33,990 bases of DNA from positions 1 through 33,990 of the forward strand of contig JACDGE010000019.1 in assembly GCA_013815465.1 (NCBI GenBank), written 5' to 3'. This stretch comes from Alphaproteobacteria bacterium (GTDB lineage: Bacteria > Pseudomonadota > Alphaproteobacteria > UBA9655). The first letter of the stretch is position 1. Each line of letters begins with the position of its first letter. The notes beneath the pieces were generated by a model, which searched no databases, had not been told where the DNA came from, and saw only the letters and a list, made by a program, of their open reading frames with translations. A program made the translations under genes and the position numbers. This document shows positions 16,549 to 24,637 of this stretch, piece by piece.

Positions 16549-16905
16549 ATGTACAATATTCTACCAGAAACCAAAGACCACATTATCGTCATTCGCATAG
16601 AGGGTTACACCAATTCTCAAGATATCAAAACCCTTCTTCCCTATCTTACACATCGGATTAAAAAGCATGGTAAAATTCGCATTTTAGTGATTCTAAAAGA
16701 GGTTAGTGGCATTGAAATGTTTGGATTTCTAAAAACAATTCCTTTTTTTTTCAAATACAGAAAAATTATCGAAAAGAAAGCTATTCTTACCGATGAAATT
16801 TGGGTTTATAAATGGACTAATATTTTTAAGTCGTTATTTAATACAAAAATACACTGCTTTCCGAGTTACGAGCTGGTCAAAGCTTGGGAATGGTTGGAAA
16901 AGTAA
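16549..16905 (+). CDS. SpoIIAA-like (STAS/SEC14-type) protein
   Basis: A 118-residue cytoplasmic protein that resembles the SpoIIAA-like family (PF11964). The pattern is an opening strand (ILPETKDHIIVIRIEGYTNS), a helix with KTLLPYLTHRIKKHGKIRIL, then VILKEVSG and a C-terminal block ending in PSYELVKAWEWLE. The last part is typical: a predicted strand before the helix that closes the domain. The family binds small hydrophobic ligands in known structures, but the physiological role is unclear. The start follows AGGAAGGA, a strong ribosome-binding site. It stands alone between a divergent gene and an MFS gene 125 bases downstream. Confidence 0.7.
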   Translation: MYNILPETKDHIIVIRIEGYTNSQDIKTLLPYLTHRIKKHGKIRILVILKEVSGIEMFGFLKTIPFFFKYRKIIEKKAILTDEIWVYKWTNIFKSLFNTKIHCFPSYELVKAWEWLEK

Positions 16906-17029
16906 CTGTACTGTCATTTAGATGCAATTTTTTGCTAATATTTACAACTGGTTAGAATGTTTCTCTTGTCAAACCTATGCTCTCTCTCTTAGATAGGGGA
17001 AATTCTTTTGTTTTTTTGGAGTTTAATGA

Positions 17030-18337
17030 GTGACTGCTGAAGCTATTTCTATAGATAATATAATTATTCCTAAGGAAGGAAACTATATTAGACGGGTTAT
17101 TATTTCCTGCATGATTGGAAATGCTCTGGAATGGTATGATTTTGCCCTTTACGGATATTTTGCAACGACCATAGGCTCGCTTTTTTTTCCCCAATTTAGC
17201 ACCTTTGCGTCCCTGATGGCGACCTTCGGTATATTTGCAGCGGGATTTATTATGCGCCCTTTGGGTGGTCTTATTTTTGGGCATATTGGGGACAAAATTG
17301 GCAGGAAAAACGCTCTTCTCTGGTCGATTTACCTAATGGCTATTCCCACGACCCTTATCGGTCTTTTGCCCACTTATGAGCAAATCGGATGGTTAGCGCC
17401 CTTTCTTCTGACACTCATTCGATTGGCGCAGGGCCTGTCCGTGGGGGGAGAGTTTACAGGCTCTATGGTTTTTGTTGTTGAACATGCTGAACAAAACACC
17501 CGTGGAATTTATGGAAGTTGGGTGGTCTTTAGCCTCCTTCTGGGGATCCTTGCTGGATCGGCAATCGCTACTTTTACATGTTATTTTCTATCGGCGGATC
17601 AATTGCTGGATTGGGGCTGGCGGATCCCCTTTCTACTGAGTGTTATTGGTGGATTCGTTGGCTCTGCCATGCGGCGTCTGATCAAGGAACCTCCACAGTT
17701 CGCCAAAGCCAAAGAACTGCATAAGGAACACTCCACCCCCCTTGTCGAGCTTTTCAGACATCATCTTAAAACGATTGCTTACGTGGTCACAATTGAGTTG
17801 ACTCTCTCCATTGGCTTTTACTTAATTGTCACATTTATGAATAATTTTCTAACGGCTCTCCTCAACTTCGATATGGTGACGAGTCTCCTGATGACAACCA
17901 TAAGTATGGTTGCCATGGGAATAACGATTCCTATTTCTGGATGGCTTTCAGATAAAATTGGTAGAAAACCCGTCCTCATTTCAGGTGCTCTTGGGTTTAT
18001 GGTTTTTGCATATCCACTTTTTATGGCTCTTGAAGGGAGCTTTGAATTGGCACTCTTGGCCCAAATTTCCCTTTCTTTTATTATGGGTGTTTTCTTCGCT
18101 CCCATACCCGCAACCTTAGTTGAGCTTTTTCCAATGAGTGTGCGTTATTCCGGACTTGCTATTTCCCACAGCATTAGTATGGCTGTTTTTGGGGGGAGTG
18201 CGCCTTTGGTCGCGACTTGGCTGATTCATCTCACCAACAATAATGCAGCGCCGGCTCTTTATCTGAGTGTGGCGTCATTTATTTCAGCCATTGCGCTTTT
18301 GTTTATGACGGATCGTTATAAGTCAGAAGTGACTTGA
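17030..18337 (+). CDS. MHS family MFS transporter (ProP-like)
   Basis: A 435-residue, 12-span proton symporter of the metabolite:H+ symporter branch of the MFS, with relatives that carry proline/betaine, ketoglutarate or other organic acids. Signatures are GNALEWYDFALYGYFA in TM1, RPLGGLIFGHIGDKIGRKNA (loop 2-3), RLAQGLSVGGEFTGS and, in the second half, SGWLSDKIGRKPVL. The start is GTG 17030 with GGAG eight bases upstream. The substrate cannot be told from sequence. In an intracellular bacterium it probably takes up a host-derived osmolyte or organic acid. The 3' end overlaps the convergent gene 18303-18761 by 35 bases. Confidence 0.93.
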   Translation: MTAEAISIDNIIIPKEGNYIRRVIISCMIGNALEWYDFALYGYFATTIGSLFFPQFSTFASLMATFGIFAAGFIMRPLGGLIFGHIGDKIGRKNALLWSIYLMAIPTTLIGLLPTYEQIGWLAPFLLTLIRLAQGLSVGGEFTGSMVFVVEHAEQNTRGIYGSWVVFSLLLGILAGSAIATFTCYFLSADQLLDWGWRIPFLLSVIGGFVGSAMRRLIKEPPQFAKAKELHKEHSTPLVELFRHHLKTIAYVVTIELTLSIGFYLIVTFMNNFLTALLNFDMVTSLLMTTISMVAMGITIPISGWLSDKIGRKPVLISGALGFMVFAYPLFMALEGSFELALLAQISLSFIMGVFFAPIPATLVELFPMSVRYSGLAISHSISMAVFGGSAPLVATWLIHLTNNNAAPALYLSVASFISAIALLFMTDRYKSEVT

Positions 18338-18761
18338 AAGCATAATCTGCGCATACTTCACCACATAGAGGTCGACCATCGTGACCTAAGTGGGGCTTAC
18401 AATGCGCATTGTTAGGGCCACAGGTGAGTGATTCACAGCTCCCCACATCGTCATGATCACAGTACAAGCACCCATCGCTCATACACAACTTATATAACCT
18501 TTCCCAACGGACTACCTCTGCTTTGGAAAGGCCTTGGGCGATAGGGTGGCCATGTTGATCAAACCGAATTCGCTTATCACCATAAGCTTTCTCTATTTTT
18601 TTTCGTGTTCCTTCATCCACATTCCACTGCGCATGAAAACGGTAGGAAACGTCGTCACTTTTATTAATACTCGTTATGGCTTGAGGGGCTAAATCCTGGG
18701 CATGCACCCAACCTGACGACAGGATTATGAGAAAAATTTTTATCAGACATCTAAACTTCAT
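18303..18761 (-). CDS. Cys-rich secreted protein
   Basis: A 152-residue protein with a clear Sec signal peptide (MKFRCLIKIFLIILSSGWVH, cleavage near HA/QD). The C-terminal half has eight cysteines packed in about 50 residues (LCMSDGCLYCDHDDVGSCES, then TCGPNNAHC), with histidines and acidic residues that could bind metal. A metal site or a disulfide-stabilised knot are both possible; I do not recognise the family. The start follows GGGAGGGGAAG, a very strong ribosome-binding site. Its 3' end overlaps the MFS gene tail to tail by 35 bases. Confidence 0.8.
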   Translation of the reverse strand: MKFRCLIKIFLIILSSGWVHAQDLAPQAITSINKSDDVSYRFHAQWNVDEGTRKKIEKAYGDKRIRFDQHGHPIAQGLSKAEVVRWERLYKLCMSDGCLYCDHDDVGSCESLTCGPNNAHCKPHLGHDGRPLCGEVCADYAFKSLLTYNDPS

Positions 18762-18851
18762 CTTCCCCTCCCTATAGAGAAGTGTTCATTCTATTGATAC
18801 TCTCACAAATTAAAAGATAAAAAAAAAGAAAAATTTGATTCAATTTTTTTC

Positions 18852-18880
18852 TTGACGGAGCTTGAAAACAAAGGTAATAA
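18852..18880 (+). promoter_or_regulatory. Strong sigma70-type promoter far upstream of AGCS gene
   Basis: TTGACG (18852-18857), a spacer of exactly 17 bases and TAATAA (18875-18880). It lies about 165 bases before the AGCS start, so the transcript would have a long leader that carries a possible small frame and a hairpin. Confidence 0.6.
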
Positions 18881-18905
18881 TCTTGTGAATAATTTAGCTG
18901 AGGAG

Positions 18906-18978
18906 ACTCTTTTGATTTATATTGCGTCATTTTTATTCTCAAAGTCTGCACGTTTCAATAAGCGCGGCTAAGCTGCGC
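18906..18978 (+). promoter_or_regulatory. Possible leader peptide and hairpin before AGCS gene
   Basis: After the promoter, GAGGAG is followed by a short frame (TTG start, reading LIYIASFLFSKSARFNKRG). Its TAA stop forms the 3-base loop of a hairpin gcgcggc/gctgcgc (18962-18968 and 18972-18978, one G-U pair). Pyrimidine-rich T-runs follow at 18996-19019. The arrangement recalls leader-peptide attenuation, but no codon bias for one amino acid stands out. Tentative. Confidence 0.3.
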
Positions 18979-19045
18979 ACCCCTGTTCTTCCCCATTTTT
19001 CTTTTTTTAACTTTTTTTTCATTCATAGTATGGGAATGTATATCG

Positions 19046-20383
19046 ATGTGCAGTGATCCACTTTTTTGCGTTTTAGGCGCTATTGAATCTTTTTATTGGG
19101 GCTATATTGGCTTTTCCCTCGTTGTTGCCATTGGAATTTATTTTACAGTTCGCTCGGGATTTTATCAGCTCAAAGTTTTGGGCCATCCCATCCGTACGAT
19201 TAAAGCCGTTCAAAAATCTTCTGAGGGAGGGGAGGGGATTAGCCCCTTTCGTGTCTATTTTGCGTCGGTTGGCGGTATGGTGGGCCTTGGCAACATTGTT
19301 ATTGTTCTCACAGCTGTCATGGTAGGGGGGCCGGGTGCTCTTTTTTGGCTCTGGGTGGCAGCGTTTTTTGGGACGGTGATAAAATATGCTGAAGTTTATT
19401 TGGGGATGAAATTCCGCATTGATGATGGACGTGAAGGACATCATGGGGGCCCTATGATTTACTTGCAAAAAGCTTTTAAAAATAAAATACTGGCGCGCTT
19501 TATCCCCATACTTTATTGCTCCCTTTTGGCCATTTATGGGGTGGAAATATCGCAATTTGTCGTTGTTTCTGATGTTATGATCAAGACGATCCCTCTTCCG
19601 CCTGGCTTGATACTTCTATGCCTTCTTGCCGTAACCATTTATGGAGGCTTTGGGGGGATCAGGCGACTGGCTAACATTGCAACTGTTTTGATGCCTCCCT
19701 TTATTGTGGGCTACATAGCCTTATGTCTTTATGTAATTTTTAATTATGCTTTTGAATTGCCTGCCATATTGGTGGATGTATTTGTCTCTGCTTTTACTGG
19801 TCATGCAGCCGCCGGAGGATTCGTCGGGAGTAGCATGATGATGGCAATCCAACTCGGAACAGCCCGGGCTGTGTATTCAGGAGACTTAGGCATTGGATAT
19901 GACTCCATTATTCAAAGTGAGTCAAAGGCTCGTGATCCGGGAACTCAAGCCTGCCTTTCTATTTTTGGCGTTGCAACCGATGCTCTGATATGTACTCTGA
20001 GTATCCTTGTTGTTCTAGTGACAGGTCTTTGGAAGATAGAAATTGAAGCGTGCAATGCCGTATCTCAGGCTTTCTCACAATTCTTTCCTCATATGGATAT
20101 TTTTATGGCCATTCTTATCTTTATTGCCGGATATACGACATTAATTGCTTATCTAGCAGTGGGCGAGAAGGCCGCTCGTTGGCTTTTTCCAAAATGGGGC
20201 CATCGATTGTATTATATTTTTGCCATTGTTGCTTTTATTGCTTTCTCCGTTGTTAATCAATGTCATGCCATTATGGTGATGAGCCTTTCGGGTGGCCTAT
20301 TGATGCTTACAAACCTTTTAGGAATCTGGAAGCTTCGCAACGAAATATCTTTTGAAAATGTGGTGCTCAAGCCTAAACAATAG
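19046..20383 (+). CDS. AGCS family sodium:alanine/glycine symporter
   Basis: A 445-residue membrane protein of the AGCS family, which imports alanine or glycine with sodium. Visible signatures are FTVRSGFYQLK at the N-terminus, ISPFRVYFASVGGMVGLGNI, GGPGALFWLWVAAFFGTVIK followed by YAEVYLGMKFR, and the late block IGYDSIIQSESKARDPGTQA. Length and span number (about 11) suit the family. ATG 19046 follows ATGTATATCG without a good Shine-Dalgarno sequence, so the start is slightly uncertain. It is well placed as an amino-acid importer in a nutrient-dependent symbiont. The last 11 bases overlap the convergent receiver gene. Confidence 0.94.
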   Translation: MCSDPLFCVLGAIESFYWGYIGFSLVVAIGIYFTVRSGFYQLKVLGHPIRTIKAVQKSSEGGEGISPFRVYFASVGGMVGLGNIVIVLTAVMVGGPGALFWLWVAAFFGTVIKYAEVYLGMKFRIDDGREGHHGGPMIYLQKAFKNKILARFIPILYCSLLAIYGVEISQFVVVSDVMIKTIPLPPGLILLCLLAVTIYGGFGGIRRLANIATVLMPPFIVGYIALCLYVIFNYAFELPAILVDVFVSAFTGHAAAGGFVGSSMMMAIQLGTARAVYSGDLGIGYDSIIQSESKARDPGTQACLSIFGVATDALICTLSILVVLVTGLWKIEIEACNAVSQAFSQFFPHMDIFMAILIFIAGYTTLIAYLAVGEKAARWLFPKWGHRLYYIFAIVAFIAFSVVNQCHAIMVMSLSGGLLMLTNLLGIWKLRNEISFENVVLKPKQ

Positions 20384-20771
20384 GGGGAGGGGACCGATAA
20401 AGGGCTAAGGCACGATTCATTGTGGCCCCTAAATCTTGAAAGTCGATGGGCTTGATGATAAAGTCAAAGACCCCCACATTCATGGCTTCACGAAACGTCT
20501 TTACGTCCCCATAAGCCGAAATCACAATTGTCCTGATGGCTGGATTAAAGGCTTTGACCTTTTGCAACAACACAAGTCCATCCATCCCCGGCATGTTGAT
20601 GTCTGAAATAACGACAGCAATGTGGGGATCCGCTTGAACAAGTTCTAGAGCGTCTAGCCCATTATAGGCAAAGAGGAGGTCAAAAACGCCCGCGGAAATT
20701 TCCTTGCGAAACTTTTGTCTGACCAAAAATTCAACGTCTGGTTCGTCGTCGACGAGTAAGATCTTTTCCAT
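20373..20771 (-). CDS. Stand-alone response regulator receiver protein
   Basis: A 132-residue CheY-like receiver with no output domain. All phosphorylation residues are present: the acidic pair D8-D9 (LLVDDEPD), the acceptor D57 (VISDINMPGMDG), S85 (VISAYGD) and K107 (IIKPID). The start ATG 20771 follows AAAGGAAAG; the open frame continues upstream into non-conserved residues and was not used. No histidine kinase is adjacent. It could relay phosphate, or act by protein-protein contact. Its 3' end overlaps the AGCS gene tail to tail by 11 bases. Confidence 0.92.
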   Translation of the reverse strand: MEKILLVDDEPDVEFLVRQKFRKEISAGVFDLLFAYNGLDALELVQADPHIAVVISDINMPGMDGLVLLQKVKAFNPAIRTIVISAYGDVKTFREAMNVGVFDFIIKPIDFQDLGATMNRALALYRSPPPIV

Positions 20772-21072
20772 TTGCTTTCCTTTGGGGCCGTTTCCCCTAG
20801 GAGCGTCATTCCCTCCTTCATCATAACACATTCTTGAACATCGATTTGTGCCGGGGTTCCCGCCATAGTAGGGAATAACGCTCGTTTAGTTGATCTGTGC
20901 CATCATGCCTTATTTGTGTTAAAATATGATGAATATACCCATTCGCCCTTAGTTTTTGATTTTTGTGACGCTTGATTTTAGTGATTCTAGAACAATCACA
21001 TTCTGAAGAAAGGTTTGTTAAAGGGCTCAGAGCACTCACATCCTTAAAACCATTACATGCCATGTTAAGGAA
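20772..21072. other. Spacer with REP-like palindrome
   Basis: This gap holds a degenerate REP-like element (20856-20880, ggttcccgcc...gggaataacg, related to 43-70). An 87-residue minus-strand frame (20821-21084) has no recognisable family and runs through both repeats, so I do not call it a gene. It may be the decayed interior of an insertion sequence whose edge is the repeat at 21073. Confidence 0.45.
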
Positions 21073-21101
21073 AACCTGTTGCATATTAGTAAATTAAGAA
21101 A
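21073..21101 (+). repeat. 29-bp direct repeat, left copy
   Basis: The core aacctgttgcatattag followed by aaat and aagaaa recurs at 22523-22551 with two differences in 29 bases, in the same orientation. The copies bracket the secreted protein gene. The right copy lies just upstream of a transposase relic, so this is probably the end of an insertion sequence. Confidence 0.75.
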
Positions 21102-21175
21102 TACATATTTATATTGAAATGTTTAATTTTTATACTTATATAAACTGAGTATTAATGTTTACAAGGACCGAGGAA

Positions 21176-22405
21176 ATGAAAAAATATATTTATTTACTAA
21201 CAAGTTGTTTTGTATTATGCCAATCAGCTCAAGCTATGGAGATACCAACGTTTGAAAGGTTTGAAGATGAGGACGGTTTCCAGGCCGTTTGTTTTAAAAA
21301 AACCGAGGATGAATTTAATCCAGATATCGAAAAATTTGTACGGGAACCCGCCTCTCGTAACATTCAAAAAATTTATTTTGAAGAAGGCATCTCTTATGAA
21401 GATCAAAAAAAAGTATACGATACGGTCGGTAAAAAACTAAAACTTTATCAGCTAGGTAACACTAATACTTATAGTTTTCTTGTGAATTATAGAGAGAAAG
21501 AAGCAGACATAAGCCGTTTAAAACAAATAAATGTAGAAAATGGCGGCAATGTTGATATTTATTTTTATTCTTCTGATAAAGTAAATTTAAACTTAAGAAA
21601 TTTAAGGAAGTCAGATTTAAAGTACTTGCCATTTTTCCGCAAAATAGTTAATGGAATGAATAATGTGGAATCAGTACATTTTGGCGACATCCAGCAAAAA
21701 GATGCAAAGCTCCTCTCCCTTATGATAACTCGGAATCCTAAGATCCAAAACGTCACATTTACCGGTATTTCAGATCCTTATAGTCATGAAGTTATTATAG
21801 ATCTTCTGATGATACCAAAAAAAATAAACTTTAAGAGCATAAATTATTATTTTGCTAATTTTTCAGTTGATTATCTAGATGCGGAATCAAAAAAATATTC
21901 TTTAGAAACAATACAAAATCATTTCCCGAAAACTGTTTATTTTTCCCTTCTTCCCGGTGAAAGAGTCTTCGAAGCAAGATGTTATAACGTCTGTAAACAC
22001 CCAGTCTATGGTGAAATTTTTAAAGCATCTTATCCTAATAATAAAAAGGGGGAACAACAAAGAGAGCTACTACTTAAAGTACTCAATCTTCAAGACGGCA
22101 ATCCATTGCGGCACACGGCGTTCCAGGGAATACCCGATGGACTAAGCTGTAAGATGTTCCAAATGGACACATGGGAGGAAAGGCAAGATAAACTGATCGA
22201 TTACATTCTTTGTCTAGACAGAATGGATGAGAGAGCTTTGCCCATTTATTATCAAGAATTCTTGAATATCAGCAAGATTCTAGGAGAGCAAATTAAACTT
22301 ACAAAAACAAAACAGAATAATGAAGTTTCTGTCGACTTAGAATACGACCAATTGGAACAAAAGAAGATCGATCTTATTAAGGAAATGGTTGATCGTCTGA
22401 GTTAA
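21176..22405 (+). CDS. Secreted protein of unknown function (409 residues)
   Basis: I do not recognise a family. The N-terminus MKKYIYLLTSCFVLCQSAQA is a Sec signal peptide with cleavage predicted before MEIPT. The mature protein is Lys/Asp-rich and mixed alpha/beta. Blocks such as NVESVHFGDIQQKDAKLLSL followed by NPKIQNVTFTGIS look like degenerate leucine-rich-repeat strands and helices. ATG 21176 follows AAGGA eight bases upstream; an upstream in-frame start at 21155 would spoil the signal peptide. The gene is AT-rich compared with its neighbours, is bracketed by 29-bp direct repeats and has its own terminator, so it looks like an acquired cassette. A secreted effector is a plausible role but not shown. 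Confidence 0.75.
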   Translation: MKKYIYLLTSCFVLCQSAQAMEIPTFERFEDEDGFQAVCFKKTEDEFNPDIEKFVREPASRNIQKIYFEEGISYEDQKKVYDTVGKKLKLYQLGNTNTYSFLVNYREKEADISRLKQINVENGGNVDIYFYSSDKVNLNLRNLRKSDLKYLPFFRKIVNGMNNVESVHFGDIQQKDAKLLSLMITRNPKIQNVTFTGISDPYSHEVIIDLLMIPKKINFKSINYYFANFSVDYLDAESKKYSLETIQNHFPKTVYFSLLPGERVFEARCYNVCKHPVYGEIFKASYPNNKKGEQQRELLLKVLNLQDGNPLRHTAFQGIPDGLSCKMFQMDTWEERQDKLIDYILCLDRMDERALPIYYQEFLNISKILGEQIKLTKTKQNNEVSVDLEYDQLEQKKIDLIKEMVDRLS

Positions 22406-22438
22406 CCGTCTTCCTGCTTCTCAAAAAGCAAACAAATC

Positions 22439-22469
22439 GGGCAAGGCCAAAGTTGGTCTTGCCCTTTTT
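22439..22469 (+). terminator. Rho-independent terminator
   Basis: Stem gggcaaggccaa (22439-22450) with ttggtcttgccc (22453-22464), one G-U pair, the apex opening to form the loop, then TTTTT. It is 33 bases past the stop of the secreted protein gene. Confidence 0.85.
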
Positions 22470-22522
22470 GCAGTCAATCGCTCCCCCTCAAAATATCCTT
22501 CTGACATCGCATTCAAACTATG

Positions 22523-22551
22523 AACCTGTTGCATATTAGGAAATGAAGAAA
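22523..22551 (+). repeat. 29-bp direct repeat, right copy
   Basis: The second copy of the repeat at 21073-21101 (27 of 29 positions identical), lying about 70 bases upstream of the transposase relic at 22620. This supports its being the left-end region of an insertion sequence. Confidence 0.75.
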
Positions 22552-22619
22552 AGTCAGAAAATACTTGGGCTTTGTGATGTAGTAGAATGTCTATAATTTT
22601 ATAAGGTGACATCCAAAAC

Positions 22620-22880
22620 ATGCCTAATTATTTAAAAACCCAGGGAAATCGTAGTATTCCTGTGCAACTGACTGAATCTGAATTCAATGAATTTATCTTA
22701 GATCACATTTTAGCCAGGAGCCGTGGACCACAGTACAAAGTATCCCACTATAAGATTTTCAATTTACTGAAATATGGGCTAAAAAAGGGCACAAACAAAA
22801 AATCCGGTAACCAATATTACCGGATTTTTAAGGGTAGGAGATTCGGTTCCCTGCCATTTTTTATTGAGTTCCTTCAATAG
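22620..22880 (+). pseudogene. Truncated IS4/IS5-type transposase N-terminus
   Basis: The first 59 codons read like the N-terminal domain of IS4/IS5-superfamily transposases: LTESEFNEFILDHI, SRGPQYKVSHYKIFNLLKYG. The usual pattern is a helix, RGPK.KIS..KIFNYIL and a turn before G.QW. After KKGTN the reading enters a terminator hairpin (22798-22829) and loses all resemblance, and the DDE catalytic domain is missing. It is therefore the 5' stub of an insertion sequence. I rely on remembered family motifs; a short intact gene of unknown function cannot be excluded. Confidence 0.5.
22798..22829 (-). terminator. Terminator of nnr (bidirectional)
   Basis: A perfect 13-bp stem, aaaatccggtaa region (22798-22810) with its complement (22817-22829), 6-base loop. 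On the minus strand it is followed by TTTTTTGTTTG, about 100 bases after the nnr stop; a shorter T-run exists on the plus strand. Confidence 0.8.
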
Positions 22881-22932
22881 CAGTTCTCGGGGTTCTTGCA
22901 GATGTCATTAACGGTTGTGATCTTTCAACAGT

Positions 22933-24354
22933 TTACCATCCTCTCCTCTCGCTCAACAATCGCAGCACAGTAGGTATTTCACCCAATAAATCCTCTGCGA
23001 TAAGGCCGAGTCCTTTGTAACTCGCGGCTTCCCCATGCATCCATACAGCGGCAGCGGCGGCCTTCAAAGGAGGAATTTCTTGGGCTAAAAGACTCGTTAT
23101 TAGACCCGCAAGGACGTCACCCGTTCCGGCAGTTGCTAGAGTTGCTGGAGCATTTTCATTAATAATCAGCTGGCCTTCCGGTGAGGCAATCACCGTGTCA
23201 TATCCTTTAAGAACAATAATGGCGCCCACTTCTGCGGCAGCTTTAAGCGCTTTTTCCGCCTTATTATTCAAAAAAGCAAGGTGGGGAAACAAACGAAGAA
23301 ATTCGCCCTCATGGGGCGTTAGAATCACCTTTTCATGGAGATGGCTCGTGAGCTCGGACGTTCGTCCAGCAAAGCTGGAAAGAGCTCCCCCATCCAGGAC
23401 GCATGGTTTCTTTGTTAAGAGAACCGTAAGAGCTTGTTCCCGCGTTGAGTGGTGAGTATAAGTCCCCGTCCCGCAGAGTAAGGCGCAAAAATGCTTATCT
23501 TCCACCCACTTTAAAAACTCTTCAGCTGATTCCACGGGGGTTATAATCTCTCCTCCCGCCGTAGTTGCAAAAAGGGGATATTCCTCACGCTTACAAATAA
23601 CGCGGACAAGCCCCGCCCCCCCACGGCGCGCTGCAAGAGAAGCGAGTTTTATGGCCCCTGGCATGCACCCGGTCGCGATGATAAGGCATGGTCCCCTACT
23701 ATATTTGTGATCGAGAGGTTGGGGCTCTTTCAGAAAATCATTCCAGAGAGAGGGGCAATTTAATCGGGGGGTAAGAGGAGGAAGAAAGGATTCAGGTATT
23801 CCCAGGTCCTTTACAAAAAGTTCTCCCCTATACACTCTTCCCGGAAGGAGGTAGTGGCCTGTTCTACCTCGAAAGAATGTCACTGTCGCGGTCGCCCGGA
23901 TACATTCTCCCACAGAAGCCCCTGAATTCGTTTCAATTCCTGTAGGAATATCAATGGATACAACAGGCTTAGCGGAAGAGTTGATCATGGTAATAAGCTT
24001 GAGAAGGTCTTCCCCCAATGGTCGGGTTAAGCCTGTCCCCAAAAGAGCATCGACAACAAGTCCGGCTTGATTTAAGAGAGCTTCAATTGTTTCATAAAGG
24101 GGAAAGTTCTCGAGGGTAATTATATCAACGGCCCAACCCTTTTCTTTTAAAAGGCGTGCAACAACTTTCCCTTCTCCGCCATTTTTTCCCAAACCGCAAA
24201 CAATAACTGTGGGACAGGGAGAAAAACTTGAAAGAATGACCTCAACAACGCCCTCCCCTCCTCGCTCCATCAAAACTTTTTCCGAAAGACCTGCTGCAAA
24301 GGCGGCCTGTTCCGTCTCTTTCACGCCTTCTGCAGTTAAAAGCTTATTTTTCAT
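22933..24354 (-). CDS. nnr: Bifunctional NAD(P)H-hydrate epimerase/dehydratase
   Basis: Repairs damaged NADHX/NADPHX: the N-terminal YjeF domain epimerises the hydrates and the C-terminal ribokinase-like domain dehydrates them with ADP (473 residues, normal for the fusion). The dehydratase motifs are intact: ILTPHEGEFLRLFP, VLKGYDTVI, NAPATLATAGTGD with D413, and VLAG. In the epimerase half the catalytic region SIDIPTGI (D135) is kept. The nucleotide loop, usually G.GNNGGDG, reads G54-LGKNGGEG62, with K57 and E61 replacing the common N and D. Epimerase activity may therefore be altered. ATG 24354 precedes MKNKLLTAEGVKETE, the usual beginning. Confidence 0.95.
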   Translation of the reverse strand: MKNKLLTAEGVKETEQAAFAAGLSEKVLMERGGEGVVEVILSSFSPCPTVIVCGLGKNGGEGKVVARLLKEKGWAVDIITLENFPLYETIEALLNQAGLVVDALLGTGLTRPLGEDLLKLITMINSSAKPVVSIDIPTGIETNSGASVGECIRATATVTFFRGRTGHYLLPGRVYRGELFVKDLGIPESFLPPLTPRLNCPSLWNDFLKEPQPLDHKYSRGPCLIIATGCMPGAIKLASLAARRGGAGLVRVICKREEYPLFATTAGGEIITPVESAEEFLKWVEDKHFCALLCGTGTYTHHSTREQALTVLLTKKPCVLDGGALSSFAGRTSELTSHLHEKVILTPHEGEFLRLFPHLAFLNNKAEKALKAAAEVGAIIVLKGYDTVIASPEGQLIINENAPATLATAGTGDVLAGLITSLLAQEIPPLKAAAAAVWMHGEAASYKGLGLIAEDLLGEIPTVLRLLSERRGW

Positions 24355-24521
24355 CCCTTCTCCCTGTCTTAAGCTTGCGAAGCATTTCTTAGATCTGGAA
24401 CCTTTAATCTCGGGCTTGCTCCAAGATCATTTCACGATCTAAAAACTACCTACAGCAATATAGTCACTGTAATTAGAATACACCATTTTTCTGCTAGATC
24501 CCATTAATTAAAATAAGTCAT

Positions 24522-24550
24522 TTGACGAAAGTGAAAAAAAGTGCTAACAG
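24522..24550 (+). promoter_or_regulatory. Possible tlc promoter
   Basis: TTGACG (24522-24527), a 17-base A-rich spacer and TAACAG (24545-24550), 88 bases before the tlc start. The -35 is good, the -10 only fair. Confidence 0.4.
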
Positions 24551-24637
24551 CATGACAGTTTAAACAGGTTATGGCTTGTTTAAATGTTTATTAATTTTTT
24601 AGTCGTTACCTTAGACAATATAGAGGATAAAATACCA

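Noticed and set aside
20821-21084. 87-residue minus-strand frame
   Set aside because: It runs across a REP-like palindrome and ends in the 29-bp repeat; no recognisable domain. Possibly an insertion-sequence relic, but not supportable as a gene.
22421-22621. 66-residue minus-strand frame
   Set aside because: It is laid across a terminator hairpin and the direct repeat; no family features.
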